The notes beneath the pieces are model-generated. The model was not told the origin of the DNA. It searched no databases and worked only from the letters and a program-made list of their open reading frames with translations. The position numbers and the translations under genes are program-made. Shown here one piece after another: positions 9,416 through 20,679 of a stretch of DNA of 64,000 bases. The stretch is from contig NZ_JANQAJ010000011.1 in the NCBI RefSeq assembly GCF_024707105.1, positions 941,488 through 1,005,487 on the forward strand. Reading direction: 5' to 3'. This DNA is from Devosia ginsengisoli (GTDB lineage Bacteria; Pseudomonadota; Alphaproteobacteria; Rhizobiales; Devosiaceae). Within the stretch, counting starts at the first letter, position 1. Each line of letters starts with the position of its first letter.

Positions 9416-10159
9416 GTGGACGCAATCTTCAAGGCCTTGAGCGATCCAACCCGGCGGGCACTACTCGATGCGCTGCGCCGGCGGGATGGACAGACACTGA
9501 CCGATCTCGAAGCCGGGATGGGCATGACGCGCTTCGGCGTCATGAAGCATCTCGGTGTGCTTGAAGACGCCAATCTCGTGGTGACCCGCAAGGTCGGCCG
9601 GTTCAAGCATCACTATCTCAACGCCGCTCCGATCCAGGAGCTGGCGGACCGCTGGATCGCGCCCTATGCCAAGCCGCTGGCGCGGTATGCGGTGGATTTG
9701 AAACGACAGCTAGAGGAGCCCACGCCCATGGCCGCCACGCCAGATTTCATCGTCGTCACCTATATCCGCACCACACCAGCCGCGCTCTGGGAGGCCATCG
9801 TCAATCCGGAGATGACCCGGCAGTATTACTATGGCAGCCGGGTGCAACCCGACCTCAGGGTCGGCGGCCGGTTCCACTACCTCGATCCGGAGGGGAAGGT
9901 GAATCTCGATGGCGAGATCATCGAGATCGAGCCGACCAAAAAGCTCGTCACCACCTTCAAGGCGACGTGGGCGCCGGAGGGCAAGGAGACCCGGGTAATG
10001 TACGAAATCGAGCCGATAGGCGAGATGTGCAAGCTCACTCTCACCCATTTCGATGCGGCGGCCGCCAAAGCCGGTGTCGAAGAGGGCTGGCCGCTCATCC
10101 TTGCCGGTCTCAAGACGTTGCTGGAAACCGGCAAGCCGATGGCGTCGAGCGGCATGTAA
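9416..10159 (+). CDS. Fusion of ArsR-type HTH and SRPBCC/AHSA1 domain
   Basis: FKALSDPTRRALLDALRRRDGQTLTDLEAGMGMTRFGVMKHLGVLEDANLV + AHSA1 domain (TTPAALWEAIVNPEMTRQYYYGS). Confidence 0.9.
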   Translation: MDAIFKALSDPTRRALLDALRRRDGQTLTDLEAGMGMTRFGVMKHLGVLEDANLVVTRKVGRFKHHYLNAAPIQELADRWIAPYAKPLARYAVDLKRQLEEPTPMAATPDFIVVTYIRTTPAALWEAIVNPEMTRQYYYGSRVQPDLRVGGRFHYLDPEGKVNLDGEIIEIEPTKKLVTTFKATWAPEGKETRVMYEIEPIGEMCKLTLTHFDAAAAKAGVEEGWPLILAGLKTLLETGKPMASSGM

Positions 10160-10165
10160 GGGAAC

Positions 10166-10189
10166 GCGCCCGGCGCATTGGCCGGGCGC
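10166..10189. terminator. GC-rich hairpin between convergent genes
   Basis: GCGCCCGGC-gcattg-GCCGGGCGC perfect 9-bp stem, no clear U-tract. Confidence 0.5.
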
Positions 10190-10213
10190 ACTCCCCTCCC
10201 CCCAGGAGGCAGA

Positions 10214-12064
<1,851 letters not shown>

Positions 12065-12373
12065 TATTCTTCACCAGTGATTTTGCGGGGCCACATCGCG
12101 AAGACGGCGTCTCCGGTTCCAGCCGATGGAACCAGGACGTACGAGCCGATGCGATGCCGACCGGAAATTTCGGATACCGCGCTCGATACGCCCACACCCG
12201 GCGCAGAGGAGCAGCGTGCGACCCTCGGCAGGAGCCCCCTCCCCAATGCCGTCCCAATTGGCGTAGAAGAGTGGACCGAAGCGGTCGCTGGCCGATCAGG
12301 ATACACGAATGCGCCGAATCTACTGTTGCGGCGCAGACACATTTCAGACCGACGATTTTTGCGGAATATATCC

Positions 12374-15013
12374 ATGCGCACCGAAACCGAACACACCATC
12401 TTCCTGAAGGACTACACACCGAGCCCGTACCGGATCGTGTCAGTAGACATGGATTTCAGGATCGGCATCGACAATACCAGGGTGCGGGCGCAACTGACGG
12501 TGGAGCCGCGCGAAGGCACCGCGCCGGGCACGCCGCTGGTGCTTGATGGAGACGAATTGAGCCTGGGTTCCATCGCCATTGACGGGCTGCCGCTGGCGCT
12601 GTCGGCCTATGCGGCCGATGCCAATGGGCTGACCGTGGTCGAGCCGCCTTTGCGCCGCTTTGTGCTGGAAACCGAAGTCACCATCCAGCCCGAGGGCAAT
12701 ACCAAGCTGATGGGGCTTTATCGCTCCAGCGGCACCTGGTGCACGCAATGCGAGCCGGAAGGCTTCCGGCGCATCACCTATTATCTCGACCGGCCGGACA
12801 ATCTGGCGGTGTTCAAGGTGCGGATGACGGCGCCGCGCGACGTGGCGCCGGTGCTGCTGGCCAATGGCAATCTGATCGACCAGGGCGATGCCGGCGACGG
12901 GATGCATTATGCCGTGTGGGAAGACCCCTTCCCCAAGCCGGCCTATCTGTTCGCGCTGGTGGCGGGGGACCTTGGTTCCATCACCGACAGTTTCACCACC
13001 ATGTCGGGCCGCAAGGTGGCGCTGGCCATCTATTGCAGCCATGGCAAGGAGGACCAGTGCCTGTGGGCCATGGACAGCCTCAAGCGGTCGATGGCGTGGG
13101 ACGAGCGCCGGTTCGGACGGGAATATGACCTCGACGTCTTCAACATCGTCGCGGTGAGCGATTTCAATTTCGGGGCGATGGAGAATAAGGGGCTCAATAT
13201 CTTCAACGACCGGCTGGTCTTTGCCCAGCCGGAGACGGCGACCGACGCCAATTACGACGGCATCGAGCGGGTCATCGCGCATGAATATTTCCACAACTGG
13301 ACCGGCAATCGCATCACCTGCCGCGACTGGTTCCAGCTCTGCCTCAAGGAAGGGCTGACGGTCTATCGTGACCAGGAATTCACCAGCGACGAGCGTTCGC
13401 GGGCGGTGAAGCGTATTTCGGATGTGGTGACCCTGCGCTCGGCACAGTTCCCCGAAGATGGCGGGCCGCTGGCCCATCCGCCGCGGCCGGATCAGTATCG
13501 CGAGATCAACAACTTCTACACGACCACGGTCTACGAGAAGGGCGCCGAAATCGTGCGCATGCTGGCGACGCTGCTCGGCGAAGCCGGCTTCCGCAAGGGC
13601 ATGGACCTCTATTTCGAGCGGCATGACGGGGAAGCCACGACCATCGAGGCGTTCCTGCAGGTGTTCGCCGATGCCAATGGCATCGATCTCGAACAGTTCA
13701 AGACGTGGTATCTGCAGGCCGGGACGCCACGGCTTGATGTGGCCGAGCATTACGATGGCGACAAGCAGACCTATACGCTCAAGCTGAAGCAGGAGACGCT
13801 GCCCACGCCGGGCCAGCCGACCAAGGCGCCGCTGGTGCTGCCGATCAAGTTCGGGCTGATCGGGCCCAATGGCAGCCCGATGGGCTGGAGTGGGGTCAGT
13901 GGCGCCGAAGTGCGCGACGACATGATCGTGCTGAGGGATGCCAGCGCCGAAGTCACGTTTACCGGCATTCCCAGCCGGCCCGTGCCCTCGCTGCTGCGCG
14001 GGTTTTCGGCACCTGTCATCATGGAGACCGGGGCAAGCCAGGAGGACCAGTTGTTCCTTGCCCGACATGACAGCGACCCGTTCAACCGCTGGCAGGCCTT
14101 GCAGGATGTGGGCATGGCGCTGGCCGTGGATGCCGTGCAGGGCAAGCCATGGAGCGATGCGGCCGTGGCGGCGCTGAGCCAGGCCATGGGCGATACGCTG
14201 GGCAGCGACGCGCTGGACGACGCCTTCAAGGCGCTGGCGCTGAGCCTGCCCGACGAGCAGTTGATCGGCCGCACGATCGGCAAGGATATCGACCCCGGCG
14301 CCATCCATGATGTGCGCAGGCAATTGCTGCGGGCGGTGTTCGGGCCGCTGGCCCGGCAGATGCTGGCCACCTACAACGCGCTGGCCAGCACGGCGCCCTA
14401 TGCCCCGGACCCGGCCAGCACGGGGCGGCGCGCCTTGCGCAACCGCATGCTGAGCCTGCTGGTGGCAAGCGAGGCTTCCGGCGCTTCCCTGCTGGTGGCC
14501 CAGCAATATGATGCGGCGACCAACATGACCGACCGGCTGGCGGCACTATCGGCTGCGGCCATGGCGGGCACGCCGGAGGCGCCGACCATGCTGGCCGATT
14601 TCCGTACGCGGTTCGGTGGCGATCCGCTAGTGCTCGACAAGTGGCTGACCGTGACGGCGGCTGCGCCGCGCGACGGGGTGATCGAGGACATGAAGGCGAT
14701 CCTGGCCGATCCCGCCTTCCCCAAGACCAACCCCAACCGGCTGCGCTCGCTGGTGGGCACCTTTGCCATGAGCAACCCGACGCAGTTCGCGCGGGCCGAC
14801 GGCGCCGGCTTCCGCTTCGTGGCCGATTTCGTCACCGAGGTCGACAAGGTCAATCCGCAGGTGGCGGCGCGGGTGCTCACCGGGTTCCGCATCTGGCCGA
14901 TGCTGGAAAGCAGCCGCCGCGAAGCGGCCAAGGCCGCGCTGACGGGCCTCTCCGCCGGCGGCACGCTGAGCCGGAATACCGCTGACATCCTGACGCGCAT
15001 GCTGGCGGGGTGA
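12374..15013 (+). CDS. pepN: Aminopeptidase N (M1 family)
   Basis: GAMEN motif (FGAMENKGLNIF), HEYFHNWTGNRITCRDWFQLCLKEGLTVYRDQEF; start MRTETEHTIFLKDY. Confidence 0.94.
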   Translation: MRTETEHTIFLKDYTPSPYRIVSVDMDFRIGIDNTRVRAQLTVEPREGTAPGTPLVLDGDELSLGSIAIDGLPLALSAYAADANGLTVVEPPLRRFVLETEVTIQPEGNTKLMGLYRSSGTWCTQCEPEGFRRITYYLDRPDNLAVFKVRMTAPRDVAPVLLANGNLIDQGDAGDGMHYAVWEDPFPKPAYLFALVAGDLGSITDSFTTMSGRKVALAIYCSHGKEDQCLWAMDSLKRSMAWDERRFGREYDLDVFNIVAVSDFNFGAMENKGLNIFNDRLVFAQPETATDANYDGIERVIAHEYFHNWTGNRITCRDWFQLCLKEGLTVYRDQEFTSDERSRAVKRISDVVTLRSAQFPEDGGPLAHPPRPDQYREINNFYTTTVYEKGAEIVRMLATLLGEAGFRKGMDLYFERHDGEATTIEAFLQVFADANGIDLEQFKTWYLQAGTPRLDVAEHYDGDKQTYTLKLKQETLPTPGQPTKAPLVLPIKFGLIGPNGSPMGWSGVSGAEVRDDMIVLRDASAEVTFTGIPSRPVPSLLRGFSAPVIMETGASQEDQLFLARHDSDPFNRWQALQDVGMALAVDAVQGKPWSDAAVAALSQAMGDTLGSDALDDAFKALALSLPDEQLIGRTIGKDIDPGAIHDVRRQLLRAVFGPLARQMLATYNALASTAPYAPDPASTGRRALRNRMLSLLVASEASGASLLVAQQYDAATNMTDRLAALSAAAMAGTPEAPTMLADFRTRFGGDPLVLDKWLTVTAAAPRDGVIEDMKAILADPAFPKTNPNRLRSLVGTFAMSNPTQFARADGAGFRFVADFVTEVDKVNPQVAARVLTGFRIWPMLESSRREAAKAALTGLSAGGTLSRNTADILTRMLAG

Positions 15014-15197
15014 GGCCGCCCCGCCTCCCGCTCTTTTATGGAGTGCAGCAAAAGTCACCTCTCCCCTCAGGGGAGAGGGAGCCCACGCTTTGGGCGATGA
15101 GGCCGGGCCGGCAAGGGGAATAGCCACAGGCCCCGCCCGGCGCCCTAAACCTCCGCCATTGTTGGAAGAATTTTTCTTCACCGCTAAGTGATTCTGG

Positions 15198-15259
15198 CGA
15201 CTCGCGATTTTGCAGAACGCCCCTCCGGCGTGCCGGAGGGGGTCTGGACAGGCGAGTCG
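15198..15259. other. Nested hairpin structure upstream of histidine kinase
   Basis: Outer CGACTCGC(15198-15205)/GCGAGTCG(15252-15259); inner CCCCTCCGGC(15220-15229)/GCCGGAGGGG(15232-15241). Confidence 0.6.
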
Positions 15260-15327
15260 GTGTGATTCATTGTTTGTTAAAGGGCAAATCGGGCGGGCTG
15301 CTACAGCCTTACAGATGGGAGAATCGT

Positions 15328-17001
15328 ATGCGGTCGGCGGAGGCATCCGGCGCCAGCGTTACCGGATTCGGTACTGGCAAAGGTCAGGCGGATTCCCGCC
15401 GCCCGGGTCAGGCGGGTTCCCGCCGCCCGGTGAGCATGCGGGCGGAGACTGCGTCCGTCTCCCGGCCATTCCGCATCGCCCTTTCCCCCATCACCATGGC
15501 GGTGGCGCTGACAGCCGTGCTGGCAGCGACCCTGTTCGTGATCTACGACGCCGCCCGCACCTTCGATGATGCCCGCCGCGACCTGTCGATCATCGGCACG
15601 GCGCTGGCATCGGAAATTTCCGGGATGAGCGCCGAGGCCGCCAATGCCGCGATCCATGCATCGGGCCAGCGCTTCGGCACCATCGCCCGGGCGAGCCTGC
15701 TGACTTCACCCGTGGTGCCGGGCAATGCACTGATCGTGCCGGCCGGACCGCATGGCATGCTGTCGCTCGAAACCGCGCAGGTGGACCACTGGACCGGCAT
15801 CGGCCAGCGTGGGGCAGCGGCCTTCGGGCTGGCGGGGCTGATCGTGCTGCTGGTGGCGCGGCGGCGGCGCGACGACATGCCGGACATGGTGCAGCGCGAC
15901 AATTACCGCACGCTGGCGGCGGCCATTCCCATGGGCGTGGCCTGCTGGAGCAAGAGCGGCAAGCTCATCGTCTGCAACGAGCAATATCGCAGCCGGCTCG
16001 ACCTCCACAGCCTCAGCATGACCTATCATGATGCCGTCAAGCGCCTGACCATCGGCGGCTATATCAAGCTGGTGAACGAGGATGGCGGCAACAAGGTGCT
16101 GGAGCTGCATCGCGAGGACGGGTCGTGCCTGCTGATCGATGAGCGCCCCCTGGGTGACGGCGCCCTGATGACGCTGATCAGCGATGTGACCGAAGCCAAG
16201 AAGACCGACACCATGCTCCATGCCATCAGGCAGGAACAACGGCTGCTGGCCCGGCGCTACCACGAGGAAAAGCTCAAGGCCGAGGCGGCCAGCCGCTCCA
16301 AGACCAATTTCCTCGCCCATCTCAGCCATGATATCCGCACCCCCCTCAACCACATTATCGGCTTTGCCGAGCTGATGCGGCACCAGACCTATGGGCCGCT
16401 GGGCGATGCGCGCTATTCGGACTATGTGCAGTCCATCAAGACATCGGGCGAACATTTGCTCGCATCCTTCGCCACCATTCTCGATCTGGCCGAGCTCGAA
16501 AGCGGGCAGAAGGCGCTGCGCAGCGATCCGGTGGCCATAGACGAGCTGCTCGACGGCGTCATCCAGCGCTTCCGGGCGCAGGCCTCGCGGGCCGGCATCG
16601 TGTTCGTGCTGGGCGAGCCCAGTGGCGCGGTCGTGCGTGGCGACCGGCTCGGCCTCAGCCGCATGGTCAGCAATATCGTCGAGAACGCGCTGCGCTTCAC
16701 GCCTTCGGGCGGGCGGGTGACGCTCAATGCCTTCGCGGCGCGCGATGGCGTGGTGGTTGAAATCACCGATACGGGCCTGGGCATGAGCGAGGAACGGCTG
16801 GCCAGCCTGTCACAGCCCTTCGCGCTGGGCGATTCCACCTTTACCCGCGAGGGCGTGGGGCCGGGCCTGGGCATTTCCATCGCCCGGGCCATAGCCGAAC
16901 TGAGCGGGGGAAACCTGGCCATCGATTCCAGCCCGTCGCTGGGGACGACAGTGGCGATTTCGCTGCCGCTGCCGGTGGCGAACGCCTTGCAGGCGGCATG
17001 A
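15328..17001 (+). CDS. PAS-containing sensor histidine kinase (PleC/DivJ-like)
   Basis: Two TM segments, H-box HLSHDIRTPLNHIIGFAELM, N/G boxes (NIVENALRFTPSGG, DTGLGMS). Confidence 0.88.
   Translation: MRSAEASGASVTGFGTGKGQADSRRPGQAGSRRPVSMRAETASVSRPFRIALSPITMAVALTAVLAATLFVIYDAARTFDDARRDLSIIGTALASEISGMSAEAANAAIHASGQRFGTIARASLLTSPVVPGNALIVPAGPHGMLSLETAQVDHWTGIGQRGAAAFGLAGLIVLLVARRRRDDMPDMVQRDNYRTLAAAIPMGVACWSKSGKLIVCNEQYRSRLDLHSLSMTYHDAVKRLTIGGYIKLVNEDGGNKVLELHREDGSCLLIDERPLGDGALMTLISDVTEAKKTDTMLHAIRQEQRLLARRYHEEKLKAEAASRSKTNFLAHLSHDIRTPLNHIIGFAELMRHQTYGPLGDARYSDYVQSIKTSGEHLLASFATILDLAELESGQKALRSDPVAIDELLDGVIQRFRAQASRAGIVFVLGEPSGAVVRGDRLGLSRMVSNIVENALRFTPSGGRVTLNAFAARDGVVVEITDTGLGMSEERLASLSQPFALGDSTFTREGVGPGLGISIARAIAELSGGNLAIDSSPSLGTTVAISLPLPVANALQAA
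15383..15430 (+). repeat. 24-bp in-frame tandem duplication (two copies, 1 mismatch)
   Basis: GTCAGGCGG[A/G]TTCCCGCCGCCCGG at 15383-15406 and 15407-15430, encoding GQADSRRP-GQAGSRRP. Confidence 0.85.
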
Positions 17002-17002
17002 C

Positions 17003-17179
17003 ATGATCAACCGGGACTGGCACGAAACGCATCGTATGCCCCGGAACGCCAATATCGAGCAGCGTATCGAATGGCATATCGAACATGCCGAGCAATGCGG
17101 CTGCCGGGATATCCCTGAAAGCGTCAAGCGTGCGCTGGAGCAGCGGGGCACGCCGGTGCCACCGCGACGGCAGGAGTAG
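17003..17179 (+). CDS. Small conserved-type protein (58 aa), not in supplied ORF track
   Basis: Hand translation MINRDWHETHRMPRNANIEQRIEWHIEHAEQCGCRDIPESVKRALEQRGTPVPPRRQE*; begins 2 nt after HK stop. Confidence 0.65.
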   Translation: MINRDWHETHRMPRNANIEQRIEWHIEHAEQCGCRDIPESVKRALEQRGTPVPPRRQE

Positions 17180-17186
17180 CGGTCTC

Positions 17187-17582
17187 CTAACCCCCGGAGG
17201 CGAGCCAGCGATGGGCCGCTTCGGCGGTATCCGCCGGGTTGGAATTGAAGGCAATCCTGGCGCCCGGCGCGATGACGTGAACCAGGTTGAGCACCTTCTC
17301 GAACAGCAGCAGCAGTTCGGGCGGCTCGCGCAGTCCCGCGCCGATGACCACGCAATCGAACGGCTTCAACCGCAACGCCTGCTCGACGACCTGTTCGGCA
17401 GTGTCTCCGAGATCGATAAGACAGCTTTCGACATCGTAGCCGAACTCGGCGATGCGATTGATCTGGCTATCGAGATAGGCGCGGACCATGTCCGCCGTGA
17501 AGCCCGGCATGGCGCTGAGATCGGCGAAGGCCGGGTCGATCCCGATCGCCAGAACCGACTTCTTCCCGCTATGCTCGGTCAT
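17187..17582 (-). CDS. Hypothetical protein
   Basis: ORF abutting glnE stop/start on the same strand; regular coding composition. Confidence 0.6.
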   Translation of the reverse strand: MTEHSGKKSVLAIGIDPAFADLSAMPGFTADMVRAYLDSQINRIAEFGYDVESCLIDLGDTAEQVVEQALRLKPFDCVVIGAGLREPPELLLLFEKVLNLVHVIAPGARIAFNSNPADTAEAAHRWLASGG

Positions 17583-20464
17583 CAGAGTCCCCGCGCCTTC
17601 TCATACCACGCCGCCGCAGCAGCACTGACCTCGCCGCGCATCTGGAGCAGGTCCAGTTCCAGCCGGCCGAAATCGGGATAGTGCGTCAGGCCGGCCAGCA
17701 ATTCCTTGAAGGCATCGGTCCAGGCTTCGTCCTTGAAGGGGCTGACCAGGGCCGAGCTCATCACCTGCAGGACCGTCGAATAGGTGAGGTGGATTTCGGC
17801 CAGCCGCGCGCCCTCAGGCACGAGGCCGGTTTCGCCCAGCCGGGCGAGGACGCGGGCGGTGAGGGCCTGGGGCAGGCCTATCGACTTGCCGGCGACCAGT
17901 TGGGCCGACTGGGCGATGAATTCGAGATCGACCAGCCCGCCTTCGGCCAGCTTGAGATCGAAGGGGTGGCGGGCCGGACGTTCCCGGGCCATCAGCGCGC
18001 GCATGGAGACGACGTCGTCGATGGTTTTGGGCACGTCGCGGGCGCGTTCCATCACCTCGGCGATGGCGGTATCGACCTCGGTGCCGAAGGCGTCGTCGGC
18101 GGCGATGACGCGGGCGCGGCTGAGGGCGAGGTGTTCCCAGGTCCAGGCATTGTCGCGGTGATAGGCGCGGAAGCCGCCGATGCTGGTGGCCAGGGGGCCG
18201 GCATTGCCCGAGGGCCGCAGGCGCATATCGGCCTCGTAAAGCACGCCTTCGCCGGTGGGCGAGGTAACCGCCGCGACGAGGCGCTGGGTGAGGCGCGTAT
18301 AATAGTGATTGGTGGTGAGGGGCTTGTCGCCGTCGGACTCGGCATCGGGCGCATCGTAGAGCAGGATGAAATCGAGGTCTGAGGTGACCGTCATCTCGCG
18401 GCTGGCCATCTTGCCGAAGGCCAGCAGGGCGACGCGGCCGCCGGCCAGCCGGCCATGGCGGCGCTCGAATTCGGCGCGGACGCTGCCGAACAGGCGATTG
18501 ACCAGGGTTTCGGCCAGGGCGGTGAACTGCTCCCCTGCCCCCGATGCGCTGACCGTGCCGGACAGGAGGCCCGCGGCGATGAGGAATTTCTGCTCCTGCC
18601 CGATGATGCGGGCGCGGTCGATGACTTCCTCATAGGAGCGCGACTCGGCGAGGAAGGCATCGACCTTGGCCACCAGTACGTCGCGATGCGTCACATCATT
18701 GGCGAAGGCCGGATCGATCAGGCCATCCATGACATGGGCGCGATGGATCACAGCCTCGGACATGCGGGGAGCCGAGGCCATGAGCTGGACCAGCAACCGG
18801 CGCAGGTCCGGATGGGTACGCAGCAGCGAGAACAGCGGTACGCCGGCCGGCAGTCGTGACAGGAAATCGTCGAAGCGCAGCAGGGCGTCGTCGGCATTGC
18901 CCGCCTCGCCGAGCGTGGCCAGCAAAGCGGGCAGCAATTCGGTGAGATGGGCGCGGGCGGCGGCGGCGCGGGTGGCGGCATAGCTGCCATAGTGCCATTT
19001 GCGCACCATTTCGATGGCCTTGGACGGGTTGGCAAAGCCCATGGCGGACAGGGTTTCGACCGTTCCGGGATCGTCGTCGCTGCCGGTGAAGACGAGATTG
19101 CCTTCGCCGCTGCCCAGCGTTTCGCCTTCGGTGAAGAGTTCGGAATAGTAGCCGACGACGCGCTCCAAAGCGGCGCGATAGGTGGTTTCGAAGGCGCGCA
19201 GATCGGGCTCGCCCATCAGCCGGCCGATGACAGCCACTTCTTCGGCGGAGGCGGGCATGGTGTGGGTCTGCTCGTCGCGCAGCATCTGCAGCCGGTTCTC
19301 GACGCCGCGCAGATACCAATAGGTCTGCGTCAGCTCGGTGGCGGCTTTCGGCGTGATCCAGTTGGCATCGGCGAGCGCCGCCAGCGCATGGGCGGTGGGC
19401 TTGACGCGCAGGGTCTTGTCGCGACCGCCGGCGATGAGCTGCTGGGTCTGGGTGAAGAACTCGATCTCGCGGATGCCGCCGCGGCCGAGTTTCACATTGT
19501 GGCCCTCGACGCGGATGTCACCGACATTCTTGGCGATGTTGATCTGGCGCTTCATCGCCTGGATATCGGCGATGGTGGCGAAGTCGAGATGCTTGCGCCA
19601 GACATAGGGGGCGAGCTCGCGCAGGAAGGCTTCGCCCACCTGCCGGTCGCCGGCGCAGGCGCGGGCCTTGATCCAGGCGGCGCGTTCCCAGTTCTGGCCG
19701 CGGCTTTCGTAATAGGCGAGCGCCGCATCGAAGGAGATAGCAACGGGGGTCGAGCCGGGATCGGGGCGCAGGCGCAGGTCGGTGCGGAACACATAGCCAT
19801 GGGCCTGGCGGTCTTCCATCAGGAAGACCAGCTTCTGGATCATGCGGGAATAGATTTTCGTGGCTTCGCCGGGATCGGCCAATACTCCCTTTTCGAGGTC
19901 GTAGAAGGCGACGATGTCGATATCGGAGGAGTAATTCAGCTCCTGCCCGCCATGCTTGCCGAGGGCGAAGATGGCGAGGCCCGAATTGGCTGCTGTAGCC
20001 TCGGATGCCGGGATGGCCAGCAGGCCCTTTTCGGCGGCGCGGCGCATCAGCAGGTTCAGCGCTGCATCGAGCGCGGCATCGGCCAGGTCCGACAAGGCGG
20101 CGGTGGCTTGCGCCGTGGTCCAGGCGCCGCCGGTTTCGGCGATGGCGGCAAGCAGGGCCGTGCGGCCCTTGGCGATGCGGAGGACTGGCGCCAGAGCTTC
20201 CTCAGTGGCGGCAGTGCTGCCGAGGGTATCGACGACATCGATGATATCGGTAAAGGCGCCGTCGGCACTGTCGGCCAGGGCGGCGACCAGCCATTCGGAA
20301 TTGTCCCGGGCCAGCGCCAGCAGATAGGGCGCGGATTCGAGCAATGGACCGATGGAAGGGGCGGAAGCGGCAAGCGCGGTGCGCTGGTCGGCCGGAAGCT
20401 CGGCGAGCCAGGCATCGAAAAGCGGCGTGGCAATGGGCGGCAGGGCGGAGAGCTTGATGGCCAT
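17582..20464 (-). CDS. glnE: Bifunctional glutamine synthetase adenylyltransferase/deadenylase
   Basis: SSDIDIVAFYD and TSDLDFILLYD duplicated nucleotidyltransferase motifs, GRGGIREIEFFTQTQQLI, GGLVDLEFIAQ. Confidence 0.95.
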   Translation of the reverse strand: MAIKLSALPPIATPLFDAWLAELPADQRTALAASAPSIGPLLESAPYLLALARDNSEWLVAALADSADGAFTDIIDVVDTLGSTAATEEALAPVLRIAKGRTALLAAIAETGGAWTTAQATAALSDLADAALDAALNLLMRRAAEKGLLAIPASEATAANSGLAIFALGKHGGQELNYSSDIDIVAFYDLEKGVLADPGEATKIYSRMIQKLVFLMEDRQAHGYVFRTDLRLRPDPGSTPVAISFDAALAYYESRGQNWERAAWIKARACAGDRQVGEAFLRELAPYVWRKHLDFATIADIQAMKRQINIAKNVGDIRVEGHNVKLGRGGIREIEFFTQTQQLIAGGRDKTLRVKPTAHALAALADANWITPKAATELTQTYWYLRGVENRLQMLRDEQTHTMPASAEEVAVIGRLMGEPDLRAFETTYRAALERVVGYYSELFTEGETLGSGEGNLVFTGSDDDPGTVETLSAMGFANPSKAIEMVRKWHYGSYAATRAAAARAHLTELLPALLATLGEAGNADDALLRFDDFLSRLPAGVPLFSLLRTHPDLRRLLVQLMASAPRMSEAVIHRAHVMDGLIDPAFANDVTHRDVLVAKVDAFLAESRSYEEVIDRARIIGQEQKFLIAAGLLSGTVSASGAGEQFTALAETLVNRLFGSVRAEFERRHGRLAGGRVALLAFGKMASREMTVTSDLDFILLYDAPDAESDGDKPLTTNHYYTRLTQRLVAAVTSPTGEGVLYEADMRLRPSGNAGPLATSIGGFRAYHRDNAWTWEHLALSRARVIAADDAFGTEVDTAIAEVMERARDVPKTIDDVVSMRALMARERPARHPFDLKLAEGGLVDLEFIAQSAQLVAGKSIGLPQALTARVLARLGETGLVPEGARLAEIHLTYSTVLQVMSSALVSPFKDEAWTDAFKELLAGLTHYPDFGRLELDLLQMRGEVSAAAAAWYEKARGL

Positions 20465-20512
20465 GAGCGAGGGATAGCTTGGCTAACGCAAGCCGGCAAG
20501 CGGGTGCGCTCC

Positions 20513-20656
20513 CCTTCTCCCCTCGTGGGAGAAGGTGCCCGAAGGGCGGATGAGGGGGTTGCTCCACATACATTCAAGCATGGGAGAGCGCAGCACCCCC
20601 TCACCCGCTTTTCCGCTGGACGCGGAAAAGCCCCCTCTCCCACAAGGGGCGAGGGG
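20513..20656. repeat. Composite palindromic repeat family C, copy 1
   Basis: CCCTTCTCCCCTCGTGGGAGAAGGTGCCCGAAGGGCGGATGAGGGG ... CCCCTCACCCGCTTTTCCGCTGGACGCGGAAAAGCCCCCTCTCCCACAAGGGG; inverted counterpart at 43599-43742. Confidence 0.85.
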
Positions 20657-20679
20657 TGGCTCCACTCATCTGGTTGAAA

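Noticed and set aside
12440-14506. 688-aa minus-strand ORF
   Set aside because: Antisense shadow of pepN, which has clear M1 catalytic motifs.
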